From NCBI GenBank assembly GCA_001600615.1, contig BCKK01000001.1, forward strand, positions 1,837,082-1,901,081: a DNA stretch of 64,000 nucleotides. Direction: 5' to 3'. How positions within the stretch are numbered: position 1 is the first letter of the stretch; each line of letters starts with the position of its first letter. Source of the stretch: Dioszegia crocea. Taxonomy: Eukaryota > Basidiomycota > Tremellomycetes > Tremellales > Bulleribasidiaceae. The translations under genes and the position numbers were made by a program. The notes beneath the pieces were generated by a model, which was given only the letters and a program-made list of their open reading frames with translations, did not search any database and was not told the origin of the DNA. Positions 47,186 to 61,177 of this stretch are shown piece after piece.

Positions 47186-50100
47186 TTATCCCTTGATGCC
47201 CCAATCACCACTGATTTGCACCACCTTCCTAACGTCGTCCGTGCAATAATAGCTCTCCGTTCCAGTCCGCATTGTCCAGCTTCTTTGTGAGCGGAGTACG
47301 ATGCCCTGGGTATATCAGCTGAGGACCTCACACATTTGGGGGTTAGCTCACCTGCTGCGAAGCAAAATTTCTCTGATCCTTCCCAAACAGCTCTGGATTC
47401 TCATCCAGAGCCTCACATAGCGCGTCCATATCCCCCACGATATTGTCCAGCTGCTCCACTGCCGACACAGACGCCACCTCCTTCTTGGTCCTCCCCTGAC
47501 CTCCCGCAGGTAGATTGGCCCGAATGCCATCGGCGATAGTTCGCACTATCCGCCTCGTCTCGCTCAGGAGCTTGTGGGCCTGGACGAAATTGCGACGGGT
47601 GACGAGAAGGAGTGATCGTGTAAGCATATCGGAAGCAATGAGCTCCATCTTGCGACGTTGGACAGTCGGATCAGATGTGCTGGGCGCGGAGAGAGATGCC
47701 GAGGGGAGGATGGCGAGTGTGAGTAGGATGGGATGAGCGAGGCGGGAGACCGATCGACCCAGGGCAGGGTCGTGGAAGGAGCAATCCACCTCAATCACCG
47801 GTACCTCATCCACCATCCCTTCTTCATACACCAAGTCCCTCATCACAGAGTTGCTGTCCGCCACTGACATATTGTCCATCCCGCCAATCAGAGAAGTGGG
47901 CGATTTTCGGAAACTCGAGGCGGGGCCAGGACGGCGTCCATCTCTCGAGCCCGAATCACCCGAATTCCGATCTGAGGACCCATCCCCTACCAGCTCAACT
48001 TCCACCAAGATCTCCCTCTTCTCCCCGAATCGCAATTCCTTCAACTCAATATCCAGCGTCTTGCCCGTCGCTGACCCAATGGCCTGCGGCGTGCCCGTCA
48101 CTTTGACGATCCGGAACTCATTCTCCTGCGCCGAGAGATGCAGCTTCATATTTGTCAAAGCGACAGTCATAAGCCCGCCAATGACGCCCGCCAAAGAATC
48201 GCGGAGGTGGTACCATTCTCGAACGAATGTGTAGGTTCCCTGGGTATGGTTGCTGACCATCCACAATGGAGTGGGATCGTGCGCTTTTCCATAGCCGAGC
48301 GAGTGTACTGGGGTGTTCGCCGCGTCCAGTCGAGCACAGACGAGATCCATCTGTGCACGCTTGGTCACGTCCGCCGTATCAGAGATGAGGATAAGGCCGG
48401 TGAGAGGATTTTTGGCTTTACGCTGTAGGATTACGTCAAGCGATACGTTCATCGCTGTGACGACGTCGTGTCGCTCATTCGGCTGGGTGACGACCTCGTA
48501 CTCGTCGTCCGGTATCGGACCCGCCCCGATGCCCTCAACGAACTCTTCGAGTCGGAGCCGGGACTCATACTTTGTCGGATTCAAGAGTGGGGTCCGACGT
48601 ATACTCGTTCCGACCTCGCACGAGATGATTGATACTCGATCTTTGGAGCCCAGGAGCGCAAAGACAAATGCGAGTGATTGACGCATGAGTCGAAGTTTGA
48701 GAGGGGGACCGGAACCAGGCTGAGTCGGCGGGATGGAAAGAACGATGACGAGGTCGAGAGGGGTATGTGAGGGTGCGAGAGGAGCGATATTGACCAGATC
48801 CCCAGCGGATGGCCCTCGTCCGTGAGTGAATGAGTTTGGGGTAGGGGGCAAGCCGAAATCGCTCATGCTAGGCGCGAAGCCCATGGAGGAGGAAGAGGGA
48901 AGACCGGGTGTAGTAGCTGAAGACCCGGTGCGGGGAATGGGAGGAGGCGCACCAGAGCCCATAAGCTTGGCGATCTTGTTGGCGCTATTTCCCCCTTTAG
49001 CTGATGCAGAGGGGTTCTTCGCATCATCGACGATTTGCTGAAGGGTAGACTTCCAGGTCTCGTGACTCGCCTTATCCTTGAAGGTGAGAATGAAAGATTC
49101 CATCCCCTCATTCTCCATCAAGATGGTGATGCTGAGCTCGCTCGGCACAGAAGTATCGACAAGCTTTTTAACATGCTTGACGTAGATCCGGCCACGCAGC
49201 TTCAGCGGACCCCTCCCCGACCCAGTCCCCGCTGACGATTTGGTATCGTTCGACCGCATCGAAGATCCGGAGGAGAAGATCTTTTGGAAAGCGTTCGGCT
49301 TCTCCTCGGAGATGCAGATTAGAGCATCGTTGTAGAGGTACATGAGGAACTCCCTCAACATCGAGCCCTTCCTGATGGCGATCATATCGTAGAGCCGAAG
49401 CGGACCAAGACTGTCCAGCCCCGAGTTCTTGTAATCGACAACTCGATGTTTGAGTTCCGCCTCGACACTGGCGAAGGGGCTGATGACTGGGATGGAAGGG
49501 CTCAAAGAAGTAGGGCGGGTATCGTGGGAGTGGAACGACCCGGGGGAAGAGGGGAAACCGGGCGACGTCAGGTTGCCGGTAATGGAGGGAGAGCGTAGGA
49601 GGTCCATAGGTCGCGAAGCAGGATAGTATTCCCGGTCTCCAGCGGGCGGGACTTCGATGGTGATCATGGCAGTGATGGGTTTGCCCTGCTGGCGAGTCGT
49701 GCTAGGGAATTCGGACCGGATAGTGATTGTGGGTACGACGACTTTGTGCTCGATAGAGAATGATTTGGATGAGGTGCTGGTGGATGCAGATTCGACTGGA
49801 TCGTCTCCGTTGGGATCGGCGGAAACGGTTGGGGATTGGATGGAGGTAAGTGAGGGGTATGAGGGGATAGATCGGAGTGGCGGTGTCATTGATGATGCGC
49901 CCATGAGCATATCGAGTTCTGGAATCAGCTTTGTCTGCTTGGGGCGACTCACTCTTTCCCTTGCTCCGCTTCCTCTCGCCGCCACCGTCCACTATTCTCA
50001 TCTTCTGCCTGCAGACCCCGCATAATCCAATATTGCGCTTTGACCCATGTGTTGGGACTTCTCCATAGACTGTGACGAAGCATTCCTGTATAAGTCAGCT

Positions 50101-52335
50101 CAGAATGTGCAGTATGAGGCGGTATCCTCACCTCGTGTAAAGCATGACCACACTCCGGGACAACGTGCGGCTTCTCTCCAGGTAGCCTGTACGTGAATCC
50201 CAAGGATTCCACGCAGATTGGACACTTCTCCTCATCATCCGCACTCCCTTCCTCAGCCAAAGTCACCTGATGGGCTGGCTTATGATGCGTTCTCACAGCT
50301 TCCGACATGCTAGTGTGAGATCGAGTCGAAGCGTGATATGGTGATGTGGGCCTGATGTCAGACATCATATTGTTGATGGCAGAGGGTGGCGAAGGGGCTC
50401 GATGGATGACGGCGGCGAAAGGATGGACCGCTTTGTTTGTTCGCGTGGAGTGTGTGGACGAGAGGGTGCCCGCGCGCTGGGTCCTTTGGGGAGATGCGTT
50501 GTTGACAAGTCTGGATTGTGAGGGACGATGATGGGGCTGAGGTGGCGCTTCGCGCTCGTAATCAACCTCGAATGAAGACCCTTCTTCAAAGACAGTAGAG
50601 ATGTCTGGGTGCTCCGTGACTCGATATTGACGTTCGCGATCACGGATGGAATCGTTATCCGAAGAGTAAAGGGATGACGCGCCACTTGATGAACCCGAGA
50701 AAGCGGTGCACTTGCTCAAGCGCCGGCTACCACCACCGTTGCTGAAGGCGGAGGAGCTGGGCGGGATGTCACCCGGGAGAGTAGAGGTCGTGCGGGAGGA
50801 TGAGGGATGTGAAGGCGCCTTCTGACGCGTGAATGCTGGTGGGGGTTGAGCGTATTGATCTACTTCAACCATCAGCTTTTTGCAGATTTCGGGCTTGGGA
50901 AGATGAAAACGGACCGTGCGGTGATGAAGAAACCCAGTGACCGTGGTCGTTCAGAGACATTGGTTCTTTCTTGTCAACTAGGTCTGGGGACAAAAAGGAT
51001 ATGTGGATGGGTAAAGATGAGAGGAGAGACGAGCTGGGTGAAGGCAGATTTGTTGAAGGTTCTCTCGGAGGAGGAGTGGGGAAGGACGAAAGGGAGCCTC
51101 CTTTGGGGAAAGGGACGCGGTCGGACGGTGTGGTGAGGAGGGACAAGTCCGATTCTACCGGAGACGGTGTTGAGCGTACAGGCCGACGAGTGGGTGTTGT
51201 GATGGGAGGAGTGTCGTATATAGAGGGATGAATGTCGAAAGTAGGCTCGGTAGGTGAGATGTCTGGGTAGATGAAAAGAGGTTCGCAGTCAACTAGGGTT
51301 GAACCTGAAACACCATCTGAATCAGGCACGTTGCCGAGGCTATGTGAAGTCGACGAATGGACGCTCGATGATGTATCATTCTCATTCCCATTCCCATTCC
51401 CATTCCCCAACATCCCTTGACTGCCTGTTGCCTCTCCATCTCCAGCACTGCGACTCTTAGCGGTATGATTGGTTTGGTGAAGTTTAGGGCTCGAAAAGGA
51501 AGGAGAGTTTGGGCCAGAAAATAATCGGCGCTCGGGCTCCCGCCCGTGATCGAGAATGTGTGTGTGTGGCACACAACTTTCGGATCCGCAACCCGCATCA
51601 TCCATTGACGCTCGTCTGCCTCCTCCACCCTCGACGTCACATCCACCGGTGGTCACCCGATACGGAATCTCAATCCCGGACCTCCTCCTTTCCCCCAGGC
51701 TATTCTCACCTACAGATGATGACCTTCTCGAGCTTCCGGCGGCCCGAGCACTCTGCATGATTCCCGGTGCTGATGTTCTCTTCCCGATGTTGCCGACTCG
51801 AGGTGTGAAATGGGGTTCCGCGTCAATGCCCAACTCCGAGTATGCTGATCGCGGGAATATCGGGGTGTAGGTCTCGACAAGGCTCGAGCGCTGACTCCGA
51901 GGTGAGAGGACGGAAGGAGGGGAAGAGTGAGAGGGCGCAGTGGAAGGATAGGAAGAATCAGGGGAGATGGCGCCGGATATATCGATATCAAAGTCCGTTT
52001 CAGTTGCCGTTTGCGACGAGTAGCGACTGGACATTGAACTGCAAGTATTAGACTCGGGTCTCGTGCTCAAGCGAAGAAGGTGACACTGCGTGCAGATCGC
52101 TGACTCACGCTGATGATTCCCCTTCGTCGTTCTGTACTGAATCCAATTCAAGCTCAAGCTCAAGCTCGAACGATATTTCAATGCCGCAAGGGCTGAGCTC
52201 CTCAGTGCCGCTTGTCGGAGAGTAGCAATAGGCGGCTATGGGAGTTGGCGTAGATGTATACAGAGGTTGAGCATCTTGTCCGGCAAGGATCGAGGCTGAG
52301 ATAGGTGAGGGGGAGACAGGGGAATAAGCCGCCAT
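47186..52335 (-). CDS. RING-PH-VWA scaffold protein, Ste5/Far1-like
   Basis: Large protein (about 1,600 aa) with the domain order of the yeast pheromone-pathway scaffolds. The N-terminus from ATG 52333-52335 (MAAYSPVSPSPISASILAGQ) is disordered and Ser-rich with short repeats (FELELELELD; GNGNGNGNEND). A RING-H2 lies near residue 690: KCPICVESLGFTYRL, VVPECGHALHEECF and LCGVCRQKM. A PH-like domain follows: SGLDSLGPLRLYDMIA and LMYLYNDALICISEE, then SFILTFKDKASHETWKSTLQ. The VWA domain starts PLDLVIVLSIPP and has LTGLILISDTADVTKRAQMD and WYHLRDSLAGVIGGLMTVAL. The C-terminal helical tail crosses an intron to VLRSQRSWTMRTGTESYYCT. Splice joins at 52104-52040 and about 50870 are inferred from phase. 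Some details could split the N-terminus off, but RING, PH and VWA lie in one frame set. Confidence 0.78.
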
Positions 52336-53184
52336 TTCCAGCCTGCGATACCGGAGGGGGGATCTGACAGTCACTACTGTAGTGAGTAGCACAACGGGTC
52401 TCAACTTGAAACACCACTGTTGTTCGGTGAGTTACAGAGTAGGAAACCAAGAACAAGTCGACAAGTAAGGTCGCGCATTGCCTTGCACGCTCCTACCTCC
52501 AACGCGCTCTCCTCTCTCCCGAGAAATACCCGTCTCTGAATACAAATTTCGCTGCATGCGGGCAATCGAGCCCAGCGCTGAGATGGCCGAGGCGCCAGAA
52601 GGTCATGACTGAAACACCCCGGAAATCTCTAGTACGGCAAGGGGTGGCGCAGCGCCGTGGAGGCGGAGAGTAATCGAGCACGGGTGTAGGAGAACAATAA
52701 GGAATTCTACCTTGCGTTTTCATCTACCAAGCTTTCGGCGTGTCTAAATTCCCGGATGAGGTAATAATCTCGTGGACACCCCGAAACTCTGTTGTCTGTC
52801 TTTTGTCCGAGCCGATTCCCGAGCTCGGGACCGCTAGACCGAGGCTTATAACCAGACAAGTGAAGCGGGCAAGCGGGGCCGCCCACTCAAAGCCCCTCCA
52901 CTCGGAAGCGACCATCCAGCGTCGAGCGAGAGTCGGGATTGTCAACTCCAGCTCTATCGCTCGATGGCTGTGACATCACACCACCGTCAGCAAGACCCAT
53001 GCAGAGCATTCCGTTGACATTGCACTCAAGACAAGTGCGCTGACGTGTGGCCGACCCAAATTGGCAGACCACGAACGGCGATACCTCAATTCGATTCATT
53101 CCGCCAACAAAACGAGCCCGAATCCAAGCACCGTTCCATCTAATCTACTCGACCCCTTTTCTCTCTCCCTTCTCCATCCTCCGC
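52336..53184. promoter_or_regulatory. Upstream region of the scaffold gene and 3' region of ATP2
   Basis: 849 bases without a supportable gene. Part of it is the promoter of the RING-PH-VWA gene. Confidence 0.4.
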
Positions 53185-55185
<2,001 letters not shown>

Positions 55186-55416
55186 TTTGTAGGTGTGTTT
55201 ATAGGGGTTGGGGGGGAGGAGGGGGGTAGTAAGGGGAGGGAGAAGGTGGGCGAGGAAAAGCAGGGGCAAGCCGGAGGGGGGCGGAAGGAACGGGCTCAGG
55301 GAATTGGCTGGTCGGCGTTTTGGATCGGGTATCGCCGGAGTGTGGCGGTTTGTTCAAGTCGTCGTTTGGCTCAGAGGGACATTTTGGCTGCCATACATAC
55401 AGCATCTATAGCCATA
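55186..55416. promoter_or_regulatory. Short divergent promoter between ATP2 and the mL59-like gene
   Basis: 231 bases, strongly G-rich on the plus strand near 55207-55290 (runs such as ggggggaggagg). It links two mitochondrial genes and could coordinate them. Confidence 0.45.
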
Positions 55417-56014
55417 ATGAACATGCTAAGACAAGCAACAGCAGGCCCATCCCGTAGGGTACATTCCCTAGTTATGTCAGAATCTACAGCCTCATCTTCG
55501 CAACTTCCCCCCATTATCGACCGGTACATCCAACGCAAGCTCGCAGCGGACCCCTCGGCCTCATCTATCCCTAATCCCTTTACAACCCACCGCTCAGCGT
55601 CCACTGGGTCAATCCACCCCCGATATATCTCCCGGAGACGAGAGAAGCAGCTTCGTTACTGGTTCTCCCCTGAGTCATTACCACCATCCCCATCCCTAAA
55701 CGAGGCGTCTACCTCATTCGCTCAACCCCCATCTCCATCGGGCTCAGCCCTATCTTGGTCTGCTGAGCCTTCTACGAAGGTCAAGAAGACATTATACGAG
55801 GGGCGGAAGGTTCAGTTCAAAGGCCACAAGCATGAGCGGGATAGGCCAGAGCGGCAGCGCGATACGGAGGAGAGATTAGCAGGGATGGAGAAGCGGATAA
55901 CGGAATGGAAGCGGGTGAGTTGTCGAATCTATGAAGCTATATCGGGTACACAGCTGACGTGTCTAGAATAAGTTGGAGGCGAAGCAGAGTGCCAAACCAG
56001 CCTTACCATTCTAG
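55417..56014 (+). CDS. Probable mitochondrial large-subunit ribosomal protein (mL59/MRPL25-like)
   Basis: Two exons, about 180 aa. The N-terminus (MNMLRQATAGPSRRVHSLVM) is Arg/Ser-rich without acids, like a presequence. The core reads PPIIDRYIQRKLAADPSASS, then IPNPFTTHRS and SIHPRYISRRREKQLRYWFS. The N-P-F...(H)P-x-Y-S-x-R-R pattern resembles fungal mL59, which binds at the subunit surface. A basic helical tail (KTLYEGRKVQFKGHKHERDR and EERLAGMEKRITEWKR) follows and ends KPALPF. The family call rests on that short pattern; mitochondrial location is the surer part. Confidence 0.5.
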
Positions 56015-56136
56015 GAGGGCTGCTCACATAGCGTTGGAGAAGTTACATCTATCACATGATGTATCTGCATCCATTACCAACACACCCTTACCTTCTACCT
56101 TGCATCTCAAGCCCCTCTCCAGTCGCTCCTCCCTTA

Positions 56137-57619
56137 TCACTCTCTCTGATCGTCTACTGACTGACCCGACTCGTCCCCCTCCCTTGCGTCTCGCTTCGCC
56201 GCCGCATCCTTCTCGATATTCGCAGTGTCGGGAGGGGGAAAACGCGTTCGGTAGAAATGAGCGACCGGCTCCTCATCCGTGTACCTCACCCCCATAAGCT
56301 TGACATCGCCGTTCCTCCACACATCAATCAGAATGACCGCAGCTGCCTTGCCTGTCGCTGCTGACACGTCTGACGTTGCTTTCCCCATCTCCGGCTCAAC
56401 AGGCCGGCGGCGATGGATCTCGATAAACGCCGCTGGGATACACGTCCCTTCGGATCCCGATGCTCTGAAGCCGCGGGTGACTACCAACCTCCCAACATCC
56501 TTCCCTTCTCCCCCAAGCCGCTCTGAAACCCTTCCCATCAGAGCCACCAACTGCTGTCTGTCAGGCTCATACGGCTTCCCCAACGCCTTCTTCACTGTCC
56601 GAAAAACCAGACTGACGACTGAATCCAGGATCATAGACTTCCCCACCTCCAGCTGGATTCGTGCCAACTCCTCTGTTCCTCCGCCTACTTTCACGCCAGC
56701 ATCTTCCACCTGGATAGCAAAGTATCGTACCAAATGCAACATCCGCCAATCGTCCCACTCATTCTTGGTCGAACTCACAATTGCCCCCTCTGAGTCTGCA
56801 AGTCCCGGTCCGAACCTCCACGTCACATTCTCAAGCCTTCCGTCGGGCACGAAAAGATGCACCATCATCTCCCCTTCCCAGAGAGGTATCTCCCGCTCCT
56901 TCGCTCGCCTCCACACGATCAGCCGTACAGTCCGCCTCTCGCCGATCCTGGGCCACGTATTGACGTGGTTGCGCACCTCGATCCGCCACTTGCCTTTGGC
57001 CGAGCTGGGAATGTGACGCGATAGGGCGTCAGCGGCAAGGTTCACCTGTAGAGGGATTCGGGGAGAGCCGATCGTACGGGCAAAGATCTTGAGAAGTGTG
57101 GAGGTGAGGAAAGATGGGGGGTTGAGGGGGCGGAGGTGGGGAGGGAGTGCTTGGAGGCGAGAATGATGGCGGATAGAGGGATCACTTTTGCTTGATGCGA
57201 GGCTAAGGGGAGAGGGACGGGCAATCTTCAAGTCGAGACTTGGGTCGGGTTCATGCCGGCCTGGAATGTCGCTGGTGACCAGGCGGGCAATATCTGCGGA
57301 TAAGTCTGGCATATCGAGGGCACGGTAGGTGTTGGATGGAAAGGCCATACTAAGATCAGAGGTGGATCTGATTCTGTCCCCCGTGTACATACCCTCCAGT
57401 CAAAGGATGTGAGGCAGAAAGGATTTCATTCACGCACCCTTTGCTGTCAGCCGGCTTTAATAGGTTAGGATATTCTGAATGACTGCTTGGACTGTAAATT
57501 TCGAGGTTATTGATATTGAAGTGACTGCCCTTTGCCACTCGGCTCGTGCCACTGTACCTCTCGACTAGCTCCAGGTCAGATGCCGTGGAACTGCTTCTCA
57601 GCGACTTCACCTTCTTCAT
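56137..57619 (-). CDS. Protein of unknown function, about 420-480 aa
   Basis: The main exon reads MAFPSNTYRALDMPDLSADI to a stop at 56137. It contains protein-like alternation such as KGKWRIEVRNHVNTWPRIGE, TVRLIVWRRAKEREIPLWEG, EWDDWRMLHLVRYFAIQVED and AAVILIDVWRNGDVKLMGVR. The strand-rich mid-part and helical stretches look like one folded domain, but I do not recognise it. An upstream exon at 57619 (MKKVKSLRSSSTASDLELVE) joins in phase through GG plus T to the ATG of MAFPSN across an intron ending cttag. How the bases between 57357 and 57557 are spliced is unclear. If only the main exon is used, the start is at 57345-57349. Confidence 0.55.
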
Positions 57620-58675
57620 ACCTTCCCTTCTTTGTCGAGCATCTGATTATTGGGTCTTTTTCACATGGTGCATGCATGCAAGGGGCGACGAGGTATTCAC
57701 AGCGCCTATGTACGATACCTCGTCACCGTGTCTCGGATGAGTCATAATAGCAAGTCAAGGTGAGGTGGCAAGTACCGGGTGGCAAAGTGCCACATTTTTG
57801 CTTTTCGCTAACGCCGAGAGTCGCAGAGATGGATATCGCGAGGTGGTGCCTCTAAGTAGGCATCTCAACCAGGGGACAGGGGAGGTTTATTCTCACACTA
57901 GGGTGGCAACCAAGCTGAGCCTGTTACCTTAATCAAAAAGACCCCTTGTGGGCGGCTGTGGAGCCTTATCAACTATCTGATTAAATCGCGCACACACTTA
58001 AGAGAGACCACACGGCCGGTAAGTGCCGGGGGGAAAGTTTATGGGCGAGCCGTTGCTGGCCATCTTTGCCACATATCCCCCTTAGGCCAAATGGCCCTGA
58101 CCTGCGGAGAAAGGACCTATAGACGCTTAAGTGCGACACCAGGGGGGAGAGCCACACCCCGCCTGGAATCTAGGGGGAAAACCTTCGTGTAGTGGTGCTT
58201 CTTTTTGGCAAAAAAAAACATTTCCCCCCTCAAACTCAGGATGTCCGGCATCACAGTATGAAGGGCAGCAGCTGTATTGCGTTAGTGAATGTTTAACAGG
58301 GGAGTTGCTGTTGGGACAGAGGTGTGCACACTGGCAAACCAGTCAGTGGAAGAAGCCAGTCACTCGAGGACAGAGCCAATGGAAAGACGCGATGGATGCT
58401 ACTAGCTACTAGGCCTCGACGCACAAGCTGTCTGTCTCAAGGGTTTAGTGGCAGCATCGGCAGCGCAATGTGGTGCCACTTCGCCACCGCCCAAGGGATG
58501 TCAGCTCAGTCGCCACCCAGCCCCTTGTGCCGGTTTGCTCCGATAACGGCACCAAGTGGGAGGACCAGATAATTTCCCGAGATATGACTTTGCAGGCTGT
58601 TCCGATTCGCTCTCCTTTCCGCCAAATCATACAATCCTCCCTCACACCCTACACATCCACGAATACACATACAAA
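57620..58675. other. One-kilobase orphan region with short repeats, possible old element
   Basis: No gene is seen. Two similar 18-base words lie about 250 bases apart: aagtaccgggtggcaaag at 57770-57787 and aagtgccggggggaaag at 58021-58037. A perfect palindrome-like gtggcaaagtgccac lies at 57779-57793. Many ggggg runs and an A9 run are present (58210-58219). Composition differs from flanking genes. It also holds the QCR7 promoter in its last few hundred bases. It could be the rest of a transposon, but no terminal repeats or target duplication can be shown. Confidence 0.4.
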
Positions 58676-59369
58676 ATGCCCGTCCTAGGTGGTCCTCTCG
58701 GTATCTCGTGCGTGTTTCCTCCTACTGCGATTTTGAGCCGACCGATTCCCGGTCGGATTGAGCCAATGCCGATCGAAAAGCTAACTCTTGTGCAGTCTCG
58801 CTCCCGCCCTCAAGGCTCGGTTCGGGGGCATGTACAAATCCCTCAAGCCGCTTGCAAACGCCTACGCACACATCACTGGATACAGGCAGCACGGTCTGCG
58901 GTATGATGATTTGATCATTGAGGAGAGGGAGGATGTGCAGAAGGTGCGTTTTCTTTTCATCGATCGCTTGTGGACATAGCGCGCGACTAATGCCCTCATA
59001 CTTGTATCACCTGGAGCATATACTGATACATCAGGCTCTTACCCGTCTGCCCCAGCGTGAATCATACGACCGGATATTCAGGATGAAGACGGCGTTCCAG
59101 CAGTCTGTGTTGCACCGGGAGTTGCCAAAAGACCAGTGGCTCAAGCCTGAAGATGTGAGTTGAGCTTTCTTGTTTGTACAGCACTCGAGGAAACGAAACG
59201 GCCAGACCTGCTAGAGCTCCTCTTCTATCCACACGCCGGTCGATCAACGTGGTAATCAGTGCTAATAGGCCAGGACACACGATACCTCTCCCCCATCATC
59301 AGGCAGGTCGAGAAGGAGGACAATGAGCGGGCCGAGTGGGACTCGCTTGTCGTCGAGAAGAAGAAGTAG
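58676..59369 (+). CDS. QCR7: Ubiquinol-cytochrome c reductase subunit 7 (complex III, QCR7)
   Basis: 14-kDa matrix-side subunit of the bc1 complex. The start [11 protein letters not shown] joins across an intron to [20 protein letters not shown]. Then come [40 protein letters not shown] and [20 protein letters not shown]. The last exon uses the acceptor ggccag to give [20 protein letters not shown] and ends EKKK. The L-R-Y-D-D-L and P-K-x-x-W motifs are diagnostic. Four exons, about 130 aa. Confidence 0.93.
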
Positions 59370-59624
59370 GGCGCCTGTGTAGAGGCGGGATGAACGGACG
59401 TGGGATTTGAATCAGGATTGGGAATAGAGAGTGGAGGTGGAGGATGTTGAGAGAGGGTGCATCAGAGGTTCGGCGTAGATGGCGAAAGCCGCGTTCAGCG
59501 CGTGCTGAGCGGAGCGGGAGCTGGAGGCGTAGAGGGGTCATCGCAGGTCGTGTCCGACGGATACGCTCAGGAGCCACGATGCATCCCGGGTCCAGTCTTT
59601 TGCTGCAAGGTAACGCTGCATGCC

Positions 59625-60844
59625 TCATAATCCCGCTCCACCTATTCTCAAACCTCTATTTTCTTCGTCGTCCTCGCCTTGACCACCGCCGCCATGACGG
59701 GCAGAAATGGGCGGCTCAGCCTTATATACCACCCTTTGGACCAAGACTGCAATGTCCCAGCATACAGTGAGGATCGCCGCGGCCTTGAATTGGAAAGGCG
59801 CATTCCGAATGAAGAAGTATATGGTCCTGTTTGATCAGCTGCTGTCCCTTGCTTCATGAACAGAAGATGCGGCAAGTTGGGACTCACTTGAAGCTGTCGC
59901 CAAAGACCCAGCCGGCGAGGGTGGATGATCTGAAACCATAGCAAGTTTTACGCTTGTAATTGGATATGAACTGGGGAATAGGCAGTGTCGATTCGATAAA
60001 GAGCGCTATGAACCCCAGACTGAGATGTGAAGTCAGTTAGGTCCATCACACAGTCTCGGACCAAAGTCATAACTCACGCATCAATGTACCACATCCAGCG
60101 CCCAAAGATCACCTGGGACACCCCGAGCACCACAATCATCGCCGCCAAGAACTCGATGTACTGGCCTAATTGGGGCCACTGCCAGAACCCAAAAGGTCTC
60201 GAAGTGAATACCGCCTTCAGCCAGCTCTTTCGTCCCACACCTAGGCTTCTGCCGCCTATGGGGCTGATTGATCTTTGTACAGGTTGGGTAGGGGTGAAGC
60301 TGTCGGTACGGGGAGAATCGGAGGAGTCGAACATGGGCGACAGGGGAGCATAGGTCGCGGAGGGTGAGGTGGATGGCGTACGGTAGTGTAGGCAGATAGC
60401 GAGAAGGAGGAGCTGGGACACGATTAGGAGGATGGATTGGACGAGGAGGGCTGCGACATGTGAGCGTGAGCCTCGCTGGGGAGCTTACGGGTCTCGAATC
60501 TGTTGCCCAGCCAGAAAAATATACGGATGATATTCGCTATCAGTAACACCCCGCAGACATCTACTTCGATCAGTATTACCCCGACGAACCAGCATCAGTA
60601 TTGGTCAAATCACGAACCGTGCGAGAATCCAGACGAATCCCTTTCGCGTCAGCTGGTCACGCACTAATGACGCGCTGGCCAACTCCGCACTCACTTCTTT
60701 CGAATGATGCTGACTGCTTGATCAACATATACGAGTGGCGGCCTATGTAATCAGATCTCATCGCGTTCACGAGCAAAGGAGGGCATACCCAACTGCCATC
60801 CCCGCACCTGCTATCGTCTGTAGCACATCACCTGCTGATGGCAT
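59625..60844 (-). CDS. PQ-loop repeat protein, SLC66A2/PQLC1-like
   Basis: Membrane protein of the PQ-loop family, in yeast and man linked to Golgi/endosome lipid handling. The start at 60844 gives MPSAGDVLQTIAGAGMAVG, then PPLVYVDQAVSIIRKKGF. After two short introns it reads DVCGVLLIANIIRIFFWLGN and RFETALLVQSILLIVSQLLL, typical of SLC66A2. A Ser/Pro-rich cytosolic loop follows (TSPSATYAPLSPMFDSSDSP). The C-terminal half includes FGRWMWYIDALGFIALFIES and LPIPQFISNYKRKTCYGFR (the second PQ motif is here PIPQ). Then come LAGWVFGDSFKTIYFFI and QFKAAAILTVCWDIAVLVQR. The end is at 59625. Six to eight exons. Confidence 0.82.
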
Positions 60845-61177
60845 TGTGACGGTTCTTCTGGGCTAGTTCACGGACTGTGCTATCTCATCGAGAGCATTCG
60901 ATGGGGCTTCAGGCTGATCGCTGCGGTGAGCCAGGCAAGAACTATGTAAGAGGTGAAGGTGTGAAGGTGACTTTCTGTCTGAGCTTTGTGACCCGCGTCA
61001 CATTGGAGCCCCGCATTCCTCCGCGTTTCATCTTGTGACCTTTTGCCGGCAGAGACCCGATCTCTCTCGATTACATCTATCCTACACCGACACAGAACCG
61101 CTCATAGCTTCTCTCTGGAATAGTCACCTAGGCTCACAGATCGCTCAAGCAGGGAACTACCGTCACAAAGTATCAAA
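60845..61177. promoter_or_regulatory. Divergent promoter between the PQ-loop gene and COX23
   Basis: 333 bases. ATTGG (inverted CCAAT) lies at about 61001-61005, just after a tgacccgcgtca palindrome-like word. CCAAT boxes are usual before respiratory genes. Confidence 0.45.
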
